Shown: one piece after another, positions 25,333 to 32,604 of the stretch | Numbering within the stretch: position 1 is the first letter of the stretch | How the letters are laid out: each line of letters opens with the position of its first letter | NCBI RefSeq assembly: GCF_000802155.2 | Contig: NZ_JQGJ02000011.1 | Coordinates: 124,001-188,000 of the forward strand | DNA from: Pseudomonas frederiksbergensis | GTDB taxonomy: Bacteria > Pseudomonadota > Gammaproteobacteria > Pseudomonadales > Pseudomonadaceae | Direction: 5' to 3' | DNA: 64,000 bases | Program-made: the position numbers and the translations under genes | The notes under the pieces: model-generated | Told to the model about the DNA's origin: nothing | Seen by the model: only the letters and a program-made list of their open reading frames with translations | Database searches by the model: none

Positions 25333-25771
25333 GCACGGCTCCGCAGATAAAGATGAGCGGCATTCTACGCCGCAAACCGATCAACGTTCGAAGCTAATGC
25401 CTCGGGTGATGGGCTCGCTGGCGATCTTCGGCATGATGGTCGGATTGATGATCGGCCGCCTGACGACGCCTGATCCGAGTGCGCTGCAACAGATCGAGGC
25501 GGGTGATGGCGTGCTTGTCGCCTGGTTCAACAATGAACCCAAGCTCCACGGGGAAACCATCGATGGCTCCGTGGCGCTGCTCTTCCAGGCCGAAGGCCGG
25601 CCGCAGAAGGGCCAGCTCAAGTTCAACGGCAAGGACGTGAACTGGCGGGTGCGGTTGAGCGACAAGGGGTTGTTGCTGACGTTGGTGGCGGCGCGTCCGT
25701 TGCGAGGAGAGTGGACCGGCAGCGAGGTCGATGACCGCTGGCGGCTGGAGATCCGTCTCCAGGAGCAATAA
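25331..25771 (+). CDS. Membrane-anchored hypothetical protein next to trmL
   Basis: Up to 146 residues, function unknown. After a polar N-terminus it has one hydrophobic helix (GSLAIFGMMVGLMIGRL) and a soluble beta-rich domain (GVLVAWFNNEPKLHGETIDGSVALLFQAEG, WRVRLSDKGLLLTLV). The start is uncertain: ATG 25331 overlaps the trmL start and has AAGGAT upstream, while ATG 25397 places the helix near the N-terminus but has a weak site. The same small gene sits between trmL and ntrC in other pseudomonads. It converges on the NrsZ-like RNA, whose 3' end overlaps its stop codon. Confidence 0.75.
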   Translation: MHGSADKDERHSTPQTDQRSKLMPRVMGSLAIFGMMVGLMIGRLTTPDPSALQQIEAGDGVLVAWFNNEPKLHGETIDGSVALLFQAEGRPQKGQLKFNGKDVNWRVRLSDKGLLLTLVAARPLRGEWTGSEVDDRWRLEIRLQEQ

Positions 25772-25969
25772 AAGAGGGAATCCCCGGCCTGCCTGTACCA
25801 AGGTCCCCAAAACGGGGGGGCTCGCGCTCGGCGCAGGGCCCTGGGTGTAAAGAAGGGAAACCTTGACCTGCCTGTATCAAGGCCCCCAAAACAGTGGGCT
25901 CGATGAGCCCGGTATAAAAGAGGGGAATCCCCGGCCTGCCTGTACCAAGGTCCCCAAAACTGGGTAGTG
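25765..25969 (-). ncRNA. nrsZ: NrsZ-like nitrogen-regulated small RNA with three repeated stem-loop modules
   Basis: On the minus strand just after ntrC, three related 44-46 bp modules (25915-25960, 25848-25892, 25770-25813). Each reads GTTTTGGGGACCTTGG, loop TACAGGCAGG, CCGGGGATTCCCC, then CTCTTTTA. In the middle module the inner stem changes on both sides (CCTTGA with TCAAGG) while the loop stays identical, so pairing is kept by covariation. The last module runs into TCTTTTATT, a plausible terminator. A sigma-54 promoter lies upstream. Position (between ntrC and the PA5126-like gene), modular form and promoter match NrsZ of P. aeruginosa, known to depend on NtrC and RpoN under nitrogen limitation and to be processed. 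Ends are estimated. Confidence 0.85.
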
Positions 25970-25979
25970 ATCTAGCTAT

Positions 25980-25996
25980 TGCAGGGGGCGTGCCAG
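25980..25996 (-). promoter_or_regulatory. Sigma-54 promoter of the NrsZ-like RNA
   Basis: Minus strand TGGCACGCCCCCTGCA: GG at 25994-25993 and GC at 25982-25981 are exactly 10 bp apart, matching TGGCACG-N4-TTGCA. The predicted start is near 25969. Confidence 0.88.
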
Positions 25997-26035
25997 TTTT
26001 AAATGGCTTGTCACAAAAACATCGTTGTAGATGCG

Positions 26036-26067
26036 CAAAGCCCCGTATTCCGGGGCTTTGGCTTTTT
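26036..26067 (+). terminator. Stem-loop terminator with T-run on the plus strand
   Basis: CAAAGCCCC (26036-26044) and GGGGCTTTG (26052-26060), followed on the plus strand by GCTTTTT. The T-run is only on the plus side, so it best ends transcripts coming rightward from the gene at 25331 rather than ntrBC transcripts. Confidence 0.7.
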
Positions 26068-26178
26068 CCATGGGCTGGTTTCCGAGCTGGGTCCACCGGC
26101 TTTTGGCTTATCGCAGTGGGCAATTGCAGCTCGCAGTGCATTGAAGCGGTGCATAAATCCGTTGTGGGAGCGGGCTGA

Positions 26179-27615
26179 TCAGCCCTCATCCCCGTCGTCA
26201 TCATCCCCACCATCAACCTTCATCCCCAATTCCTTGATCTTGCGGGTCAAGGTGTTGCGGCCCCAGCCCAGCAGCACGGCGGCGTCGCGGCGGCGGCCGG
26301 CGGTGTGCTTGAGGGCGGTTTCGATCATGATCCGCTCGAAGCTCGGCACGGCGCTGTCCAGCAGACTCGATTGACCTCGGGCCAACGCCTGGTCGGCCCA
26401 TTGGCGCAGGGCCTGTTCCCAGTTGGTCACTGGCGCCGAATCCTGTGGCAGGCTCAACAGCTCCGGTGGCAAGTCGCTGATATGCACTTCGCGACCCGAC
26501 GCCATTACCGTGATCCAGCGGCAGGTGTTCTCCAATTGCCGCACGTTGCCGGGCCATGGCAGGTTCTTGAGGTATTCCTCGGTTTCACTCTTGAGCAGCT
26601 TGGGCTCCACCGCCAGTTCCTGGGCAGCACGGCCAAGGAAATGCCGGGCCAGGGTCGGAATGTCTTCGCGGCGGTCGGCCAGGCGCGGGATGTGGATGCG
26701 AATCACGTTCAGGCGGTGGAACAAGTCTTCCCGGAACTTGCCGGCGTGGACCAGGGTTTCGAGGTTCTGATGGGTCGCGGCGATAATTCGCACATCGACC
26801 TTCACCGGCGTATGGCCGCCCACTCGATAGAATTCACCGTCCGCCAGTACCCGAAGCAAGCGGGTCTGGGTGTCAGCCGGCATGTCGCCGATTTCATCGA
26901 GGAACAGCGTGCCGCCATCAGCCTGTTCGAAGCGTCCGCGTCGCAGGTTGGCCGCGCCGGTAAACGCGCCTTTTTCATGGCCGAACAACTCGGATTCCAT
27001 CAGATCCTTTGGGATCGCCGCCATGTTCAAGGCAATGAACGGCGACGCCGCCCGCGGGCTGTGGCGGTGCAGGGCGTGGGCCACCAACTCCTTGCCGGTA
27101 CCCGACTCGCCGTTGATCAACACGGTGATGTTGGAGTGGCTCAGGCGGCCGATGGCGCGAAACACTTCCTGCATCGCCGGCGCTTCGCCGATGATTTCCG
27201 GTGTGCGAGCCAGGGCCGGCACTTCTTCCAGGCCTTGTTGCTCCTGGGCGTGCTGGTTGGCGCGCTTGACCAGGGAAACGGCTTCATCGACATCGAACGG
27301 CTTGGGCAGGTATTCGAACGCGCCGCCCTGATAGGACGCCACCGCGCTGTCCAGGTCGGAATGGGCGGTCATGATGATCACCGGCAACCGTGGATGCTGC
27401 TCGCGGATCCTCGCCAGCAGGTCCAGGCCGCTGGCGCCGGGCATGCGGATGTCGGAGATGATCACGTCCGGCTGCTGACGGGCCAGGCGGCTCATCACCC
27501 CATCGGCGCTGTCGAAGCTCTGGGTGGTCATGCCTTCCTGTTGCAAGGCTTTTTCCAGGACCCAGCGGATAGAACGGTCGTCATCGACGATCCACACGGT
27601 TTCACTACGGCTCAT
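26179..27615 (-). CDS. ntrC: Nitrogen regulation response regulator NtrC
   Basis: 478-residue sigma-54 activator of nitrogen-limitation genes. The receiver domain has phospho-acceptor Asp55 (VIISDIRMPG). The AAA+ domain has Walker A GESGTGKE, the sigma-54-contact loop GAFTGA and Walker B LFLDEIGDMP. The C-terminal Fis-type helix-turn-helix is AAVLLGWGRNTLTRKIKELG. Its start overlaps the ntrB stop by 4 bp (ATGA). The last residues are an unusual acidic run (GGDDDDGDEG). Likely targets in this window are the sigma-54 promoters before ntrB, glnA and the NrsZ-like RNA. Confidence 0.97.
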   Translation of the reverse strand: MSRSETVWIVDDDRSIRWVLEKALQQEGMTTQSFDSADGVMSRLARQQPDVIISDIRMPGASGLDLLARIREQHPRLPVIIMTAHSDLDSAVASYQGGAFEYLPKPFDVDEAVSLVKRANQHAQEQQGLEEVPALARTPEIIGEAPAMQEVFRAIGRLSHSNITVLINGESGTGKELVAHALHRHSPRAASPFIALNMAAIPKDLMESELFGHEKGAFTGAANLRRGRFEQADGGTLFLDEIGDMPADTQTRLLRVLADGEFYRVGGHTPVKVDVRIIAATHQNLETLVHAGKFREDLFHRLNVIRIHIPRLADRREDIPTLARHFLGRAAQELAVEPKLLKSETEEYLKNLPWPGNVRQLENTCRWITVMASGREVHISDLPPELLSLPQDSAPVTNWEQALRQWADQALARGQSSLLDSAVPSFERIMIETALKHTAGRRRDAAVLLGWGRNTLTRKIKELGMKVDGGDDDDGDEG

Positions 27616-28697
27616 GTCGATGTGGCTCCTTGTTCCAGTGGCAGGAAGATCGAAAAAGTGGTGTGGCCGGGGTGGCTCTCACATTCGATCAAGCCCTGAT
27701 GCTGACTGATGATGTTCTGGGTGATGGACAGCCCCAGCCCGGTACCGTCCGGGCGGCCGCTGACCATGGGGAAGAAGATGGTTTCCTGCAGCTCCGTAGG
27801 GATGCCCGGGCCGTTGTCGATGATTTCGATCTTGGTCACCAGGCGATGGCGCACGTGGCCGATGGTGAACTGGCGCATGGCGCGGGTGCGCAGGCTGATG
27901 CGGCCCAGGCGCAGCTCGTTCTGGCTACTGATGGCCTGCATGGCGTTGCGCACGATGTTCAGCACCGCCTGGATCATCTGTTCACGGTCGATCAAGACGT
28001 CGGGAATGCTTGGGTCATAGTCGCGCACCAAAGTGATGCATCCCTGGCTTTCGGCTTCGACCAGGCTGCTGACGCGTTCCAGAACCTCGTGGACATTGCA
28101 AAGGGCCAGCGACGGCAGCTTATTCGAGCCAAGCATGCGGTCCACCAGGTTACGCAGGCGGTCGGCTTCCTCGATGATGACGTTGGTGTAGTCCTTGAGG
28201 CTTTCTTCCGGCAGCTCCCGAGCGAGCAATTGCGCCGCGCCACGAATGCCACCCAACGGATTTTTGATCTCATGGGCCAGGCCCCGTACCAGCATCTTGC
28301 TGGTTTCCTGCTTGGACAACTGCGCCTCCTCCTTGGTGATGCGCAGCAGGCGATCACGGGGATGGACTTCCAATAGCAAGAGGGTGGCGTGGTTGTTCAG
28401 GATCGGCGTGACCGCGTAGTCGACGGTCAGGGTCTGGCCGGTCAGGGCGGTGAGCATCGCTTCGCGCTTGGTGAACGGGTGGGCCTGTTCCACGGCCTGG
28501 CGCAGCGAGTTGAGCGCTTCTGCAGATTCGGTAAACAGTTCGCTGATGAACTGCCCGTGACTGCGCTGGCCGCTGACGGCCAGGAGCATCTCCGCCGCCG
28601 GGTTCATGTACTCGAGGCGCAATTCGGCGTCGAGCAGGATCGTCGCGGTGGTGAGGTTGTCGAGCAGCAAGCGGTGTAGTGCGTCGCTAATGGTCAT
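27612..28697 (-). CDS. ntrB: Nitrogen regulation histidine kinase/phosphatase NtrB
   Basis: 361-residue soluble kinase that phosphorylates NtrC under nitrogen limitation and dephosphorylates it when bound by PII. An N-terminal PAS domain (LLDAELRLEYMNPAAEMLL) is followed by the dimerisation/phospho-acceptor helix with His in RGLAHEIKNPLGG and an ATPase domain (NIVRNAMQA, IDNGPGIP, GTGLGLSITQ). There are no membrane segments. The start ATG is next to an AGGACC site; the gene overlaps ntrC by 4 bp. A sigma-54 promoter lies about 70-95 bp upstream, so the pair can be expressed apart from glnA. Confidence 0.97.
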   Translation of the reverse strand: MTISDALHRLLLDNLTTATILLDAELRLEYMNPAAEMLLAVSGQRSHGQFISELFTESAEALNSLRQAVEQAHPFTKREAMLTALTGQTLTVDYAVTPILNNHATLLLLEVHPRDRLLRITKEEAQLSKQETSKMLVRGLAHEIKNPLGGIRGAAQLLARELPEESLKDYTNVIIEEADRLRNLVDRMLGSNKLPSLALCNVHEVLERVSSLVEAESQGCITLVRDYDPSIPDVLIDREQMIQAVLNIVRNAMQAISSQNELRLGRISLRTRAMRQFTIGHVRHRLVTKIEIIDNGPGIPTELQETIFFPMVSGRPDGTGLGLSITQNIISQHQGLIECESHPGHTTFSIFLPLEQGATST

Positions 28698-28776
28698 CAG
28701 GACCTCTTTTAAAGCGTAGCAATCGGAGGCAAGCCCTCAAATTGCGCGCGCGATTAATGCGCTGATACCAGGAAAA

Positions 28777-28792
28777 TGCAAAAACCAAACCA
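28777..28792 (-). promoter_or_regulatory. Sigma-54 promoter upstream of ntrBC
   Basis: Minus strand TGGTTTGGTTTTTGCA: GG at 28791-28790 and GC at 28779-28778 with exactly 10 bp between. The predicted start, near 28766, gives a leader of about 70 bases to the ntrB ATG. Confidence 0.72.
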
Positions 28793-28918
28793 AGGCTCCG
28801 AAAAGAAGCGTTTATAGCCTCAATCAGGCGTTATGCGCCCGTTTGCGTGGCGTTATGCCAGCTTTTTCGGGTAGTTTCGAACCAAAATGGGTTGGAATTT
28901 GAGTAGGGTGCGCAGCGG

Positions 28919-28934
28919 TGCACCAATATGGTGC
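28919..28934. promoter_or_regulatory. NtrC-binding palindrome upstream of ntrBC
   Basis: TGCACCAATATGGTGC is a near-perfect palindrome that differs by one base from the classic enteric glnA NtrC site (TGCACCAACATGGTGC). It lies about 155-165 bp upstream of the predicted sigma-54 start of ntrBC, a normal enhancer distance, and just past the stop of the gene at 28951. Confidence 0.8.
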
Positions 28935-28950
28935 TCCACTTTATAGGGCA

Positions 28951-29577
28951 TTAGAAGAACGGCAGGATGCTGCTTTCTTCTTCCTCTGGTTTGTCGGCGA
29001 GTGGGCACTCGGGACGTTTCCCATAGTCGGCCTCTGCGCAGGGCTTGACGCGGCGCTTCTGCGCCAGGGACATACGTTGCATGTGGAAGGGTTGGTTGGC
29101 GGTGCGTTCGACGATCCGGTCGCGCTCATCAAGGATCTCCACGGCCAGGCGGTGGGTGCCTCGATCGACGTTTTTCAGCGCGAATACCGGGCTGGGCCCC
29201 GGTGCGCCAGTGGGTTTGCCGTCCAGCAACAGGCGATAGCGATGGCCTTTCTGCAGGCCGGGTTCGCTGGTGGCGGTGACGATCAGCTCCCCGGCGGTGC
29301 TGCGTATCGTGGCGTCCGGTTCGGGAATCAGCAGCCGGAGCATCTCGTAACGAAACAGGGGTTCGGGTTTTGATTCCTCGGCTGGCGCTGTCGAGGTCGC
29401 ACCGGAGGGCGGGACCTGCATCCTGTTGCCTGGCGAGAGTTGCAGCTTCTTGGCATTGCCGGGGCGTGGCTGATCGGTGAAGACGCGATTGCCTTGGGCG
29501 TCGATGTAGGTATAGACCTGCGCCAGGCCCGGCGATGCGCTCAATAACAGGCCGACGGCGAGCAGCCAGCGGTTCAC
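28951..29577 (-). CDS. DUF4124 domain-containing exported protein (copy 1)
   Basis: 208-residue exported protein of unknown function. A signal peptide (MNRWLLAVGLLLSASPGLA) leads to a DUF4124 domain (VYTYIDAQGNRVFTDQPRPG), a Pro/Ser-rich linker, and an Ig-like C-terminal domain (about residues 80-165, RYRLLLDGKPTGAPGPSPVFALKNVDRGTHRLAVEI). The tail is charged with two Cys (VKPCAEADYGKRPECPL). It overlaps the upstream gene at 29574 by 4 bp (ATGA), and that gene has the same layout, so they are a tandem duplicate translated together. The block lies between glnA and ntrB as in other pseudomonads. Confidence 0.88.
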   Translation of the reverse strand: MNRWLLAVGLLLSASPGLAQVYTYIDAQGNRVFTDQPRPGNAKKLQLSPGNRMQVPPSGATSTAPAEESKPEPLFRYEMLRLLIPEPDATIRSTAGELIVTATSEPGLQKGHRYRLLLDGKPTGAPGPSPVFALKNVDRGTHRLAVEILDERDRIVERTANQPFHMQRMSLAQKRRVKPCAEADYGKRPECPLADKPEEEESSILPFF

Positions 29578-30092
29578 GGAAGGTGTACCCGCTGCACGGT
29601 GAAGGTGACCGTTTCGCTCTGCTGCACGAGGCGCTCACCGTCAATGACCTGGACCGCCAGGCTGTGCTCGCCGCGGTCGATGTTCACCAATTGCAGCCGT
29701 GGCACATTGCTCGGCTGGCCGTAGGGCTGGCCGTCCAGCAGCAACCTGAACAGATGGGGGCTTTGCAGGCGCGGTTGTGTCCGGACGCTGACGGTGAACG
29801 TGCCATTGTTGGCGCGCAGGGCCTCTTCGGTGGGGATGTCGACCAATTCCAGCAGGTCGTAGGTGTTGCGCGGCGCGTCGTCGCTTTCCCGGAGCGGGGG
29901 CGCTTCCTGGGTGGTCGGAGCCTGGGTTTCAACGCTGTTGAGCGGCGGCAGCTCCACCGCCTGGGCCGGCACGCCGTCGGGGGGCTGGTTGCTGTAGGCG
30001 GTGTTACCGTCGGCGTCGGTGTATTTGTAGATCTGTGCGGCGGCGGGCAGGGCCAGCAGCAACAAGAGCAGGATTGAAAAACCACGACCCAT
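29574..30092 (-). CDS. DUF4124 domain-containing exported protein (copy 2)
   Basis: 172-residue exported protein: signal peptide (MGRGFSILLLLLLALPAAA), DUF4124 domain (QIYKYTDADGNTAYSNQPPDG), linker, then an Ig-like domain (LFRLLLDGQPYGQPSNVPRLQLVNIDRGEHSLAVQV) closely similar to that of its downstream neighbour. It lacks the Cys-containing tail of copy 1. I chose the ATG at 30090-30092; a long upstream frame to 30791 is a shadow of the chorismate mutase gene. The function is unknown; the domain pair suggests envelope binding rather than catalysis. Confidence 0.87.
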   Translation of the reverse strand: MGRGFSILLLLLLALPAAAQIYKYTDADGNTAYSNQPPDGVPAQAVELPPLNSVETQAPTTQEAPPLRESDDAPRNTYDLLELVDIPTEEALRANNGTFTVSVRTQPRLQSPHLFRLLLDGQPYGQPSNVPRLQLVNIDRGEHSLAVQVIDGERLVQQSETVTFTVQRVHLP

Positions 30093-30193
30093 GGAAAATC
30101 GACCGAAAATAAAAAGTGATGAATGCAGCATAGGCCAGGGCGGATGGTTGGCCCAAGTTGTTGTGCTGCTCCCACGAAGGGAGGTGGGGTGGC

Positions 30194-30751
30194 TCAGGAT
30201 TTTGGGGGGATGCACAGCCCGCCGGTCGCCCGGATCAGGGCCAGCCGGTGCACTGGATGCTGCTTGTTGTGGTGGGTGGCTTGGGCCAGCCATTGCGGGC
30301 ACTGCGGGTCGGCGCGGTATGGGGCGAAGTCGGAGAGTTGTTGCAGCAGGCGCTTTTGCAGGCGGTCGAGCTTGGGGCGGATCTCGCCCACCAGGTCCGG
30401 CCGTGGCAGGTCTGGTGCCTTGCCATCCAGGGCCCAGTCGGACAGGTTGATGTACTGCACCAGTTTGTTGGCTTCTATCTGGGCGGCGAAAAACGTTTCC
30501 ACGGTTTCGCCGTCCAGCTTGTAGATCGGCGCTTGGGCCACGGCGGCGGCAATCACTTCGCGCTCGCGCGGACGGTCCTCCACGGGTTTGCCACTGTCCC
30601 ATTTGCTCAGTGCCACTTGATCGGCGATCAGCAGACGTTCGCCGATGGCATTGAGTAACGGGGTCAGGGCGTCCGGGGCGTTGCCGGCCTCGGCTGTGGA
30701 ACACAGCAGTGCGGCAGACAGGGCGAGGCAAATCTTCAAGCGGGGAGTCAT
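30194..30751 (-). CDS. Periplasmic chorismate mutase (AroQ gamma type)
   Basis: 185-residue exported chorismate mutase, converting chorismate to prephenate outside the cytoplasm. A signal peptide (LKICLALSAALLCSTAEA) is followed by the all-helical AroQ domain: LLNAIGERLLIADQVALSKWDSGKPVEDRPREREVI holds the expected Arg and Lys, and VETFFAAQIEANKLVQY holds the Glu/Gln site helix. C-terminal Cys residues (PQCPQWL, GGLCIPP) could form a disulfide. The ATG at 30749-30751 puts the signal peptide first; an alternative ATG at 30787 adds 12 residues. It lies between glnA and the DUF4124 pair. Its role in this compartment is not settled. Confidence 0.88.
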   Translation of the reverse strand: MTPRLKICLALSAALLCSTAEAGNAPDALTPLLNAIGERLLIADQVALSKWDSGKPVEDRPREREVIAAAVAQAPIYKLDGETVETFFAAQIEANKLVQYINLSDWALDGKAPDLPRPDLVGEIRPKLDRLQKRLLQQLSDFAPYRADPQCPQWLAQATHHNKQHPVHRLALIRATGGLCIPPKS

Positions 30752-30807
30752 TGGCAATCTCGTCTTGTAGGGGGGACGAGGCATCATGCACTTATCCTGC
30801 GCCCATG

Positions 30808-30837
30808 AAAAAGGCCTCCCGAAGGAGGCCTCTTTTT
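30808..30837 (-). terminator. Rho-independent terminator of glnA
   Basis: AAAAAGGCCTCC-CGAA-GGAGGCCTCTTTTT. The 8-bp G+C stem is flanked by A and T runs, so it can work in both directions; it ends glnA 33 bp after its stop. Confidence 0.93.
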
Positions 30838-30869
30838 AGTTCGCGCCGTGCGTGGCGGCGCTTACCGGA

Positions 30870-32276
30870 TCAGCAGCTGTAGTACAGCTCATATTCCAGT
30901 GGGTGTACGAAGGTGCGGACCTTGATTTCTTCTTCGCTTTTCAGTGCGATGTAAGCGTCGATGAAGTCATCGCTGAATACGCCGCCCTTGGTCAGGAACG
31001 CACGGCCCTTGTCCAGCTCTTCCAGGGCTTCTTTCAGGCTGCCACAAACCTGTGGGATTTCCTTGGCCTCTTCAGGCGGCAGGTCATACAGGTTTTTGTC
31101 AGCGGCATCGCCAGGGTGGATCTTGTTCTGGATACCGTCCAGGCCAGCCATCATCAGTGCAGCGAAGGCCAGGTATGGGTTGGCAGCCGGATCCGGGAAA
31201 CGCGCTTCGATACGGCGGGCTTTCGGGCTGTTCACGTAAGGGATACGGATCGAGGCGGAACGGTTGCGAGCCGAGTAGGCCAGCATCACCGGGGCTTCGA
31301 AGCCTGGGACCAGACGCTTGTAGGAGTTGGTCGACGGGTTGGTGAAGCCGTTCAGGGCCTTGCCGTGCTTGATGATACCGCCGATGAAGTACAGGGCGGT
31401 GTCAGACAGGCCGGCATAACCTTCGCCTGCGAAGGTGTTCTTGCCGTCTTTGGAGATCGACATGTGCACGTGCATGCCCGAACCGTTGTCGCCGTACAGA
31501 GGCTTCGGCATGAAGGTCGCGGTGCGGCCGTAGGCGTCGGCAACGTTGTGTACGCAGTACTTGAGGGTCTGGACTTCGTCAGCCTTCTTTACCAGCGTGT
31601 TGAACTTCACGCCGATTTCGTTCTGGCCGGCAGTCGCCACTTCGTGGTGGTGAACTTCGACGGTCTGGCCCATTTCTTCCAGTGCGTTGCACATGGAGGT
31701 ACGGATTTCGTGGTCGAAGTCGAACGGTGGAACCGGGAAGTAGCCGCCCTTGATACCTGGACGGTGGCCTTTGTTGCCGCCTTCCACGTCCTGGTCGGAC
31801 ATCCACGAACCCTGTTCGGAGAAGATCTTGAACATGGAACCGGAGATGTCGGACTTGAACTTGACCGAGTCGAAGATGAAGAACTCAGGCTCTGGACCGA
31901 AGAAAGCGGTGTCGCCGATACCGGTGGACTTCAGGTATTCCTCGGCGCGGTGGGCGATGGCGCGTGGGTCGCGGTCATAGCCTTGCATGGTCGAAGGTTC
32001 GATGATGTCGCAGACCAGGATCACGGTCGGCTCTTCGGTGAACGGGTCCAGGACGGCGGTTTCGTCGTCCGGCATCAGGATCATGTCGGAGGCTTCGATG
32101 CCTTTCCAGCCGGAGATGGAGGAGCCGTCGAACATCTTGCCGATTTCGAAGAAATCTTCATCCAGCGCATCACGGGCCGGCATGCTCACGTGATGTTGAG
32201 TACCTTTGGTGTCAGTGAAGCGCAGATCAATCCATTTGACGTCATGATCTTTGATGAGTTGAACCGTCTTCGACAT
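30870..32276 (-). CDS. glnA: Glutamine synthetase type I
   Basis: Central ammonia-assimilating enzyme: glutamate, ATP and ammonia to glutamine; a cytoplasmic dodecamer. It has 468 residues. Signatures are DGSSISGWKGI, the metal site FFGPEPEFFIFD, the ammonia/glutamate loop NGSGMHVHMSI, the ATP-site KPLYGDNGSG and the adenylylation Tyr in DKNLYDLPPEE, so activity is under GlnE control. A sigma-54 promoter lies about 85 bp upstream (TSS to ATG), consistent with NtrC activation, and a strong terminator follows, so it is mainly a single transcript. Confidence 0.98.
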   Translation of the reverse strand: MSKTVQLIKDHDVKWIDLRFTDTKGTQHHVSMPARDALDEDFFEIGKMFDGSSISGWKGIEASDMILMPDDETAVLDPFTEEPTVILVCDIIEPSTMQGYDRDPRAIAHRAEEYLKSTGIGDTAFFGPEPEFFIFDSVKFKSDISGSMFKIFSEQGSWMSDQDVEGGNKGHRPGIKGGYFPVPPFDFDHEIRTSMCNALEEMGQTVEVHHHEVATAGQNEIGVKFNTLVKKADEVQTLKYCVHNVADAYGRTATFMPKPLYGDNGSGMHVHMSISKDGKNTFAGEGYAGLSDTALYFIGGIIKHGKALNGFTNPSTNSYKRLVPGFEAPVMLAYSARNRSASIRIPYVNSPKARRIEARFPDPAANPYLAFAALMMAGLDGIQNKIHPGDAADKNLYDLPPEEAKEIPQVCGSLKEALEELDKGRAFLTKGGVFSDDFIDAYIALKSEEEIKVRTFVHPLEYELYYSC

Positions 32277-32372
32277 ATGTCCTCCGGGTGGCTTCGGGCG
32301 GGTAGTGGAGTGCCCTTAGATATGGTTGATGCCGGCGCGAATACTCTGCCAAGGCAACCTGCCTCACAAGGG

Positions 32373-32388
32373 AGCAAATTGCATGCCA
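32373..32388 (-). promoter_or_regulatory. Sigma-54 promoter of glnA
   Basis: Minus strand TGGCATGCAATTTGCT: GG at 32387-32386 and GC at 32375-32374 with exactly 10 bp between. The predicted start is near 32362. NtrC half-sites lie upstream (TGCACCA at about 32409-32416, TGGTGCA at about 32505) and an imperfect palindrome at about 32463-32482. Confidence 0.82.
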
Positions 32389-32556
32389 GTGCCCCACCAT
32401 GGGTTTTTTGCACCAAATCCACGCTTTTAAAGGCGTAAATCAAAGATTGTCAGACAATAACGCACTGCAATGTTGCGCAGTCAATCGATAATGACCTGTT
32501 TTGGTGCATGCAAAACCATCTTCACATTAACTGGTTAAACCTTGAGCAATTTCCGC

Positions 32557-32562
32557 TATAAT
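32557..32562 (+). promoter_or_regulatory. -10 element of thiI promoter
   Basis: Perfect TATAAT 43 bp before the thiI ATG. The matching -35 is weak (GTTAAA at 17 bp). The 328-bp gap to glnA holds this and the glnA control region. Confidence 0.55.
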
Positions 32563-32604
32563 CCGCGCCCCCCTTTTTCGGCTGGCCGTTCGCGCGCTGT
32601 TTTC

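Noticed and set aside
25770..25960. Three spaced repeats considered as a CRISPR-like array
   Set aside because: Only three units with unequal spacers (34 and 22 bp), internal hairpins with covariation, and no cas genes; better explained as an sRNA with repeated stem-loops.
28841..28860. TGGCATAACGCCACGC as a second sigma-54 promoter before ntrB
   Set aside because: The GG to GC spacing is 11 bp rather than the strict 10; the motif at 28777-28792 fits better.
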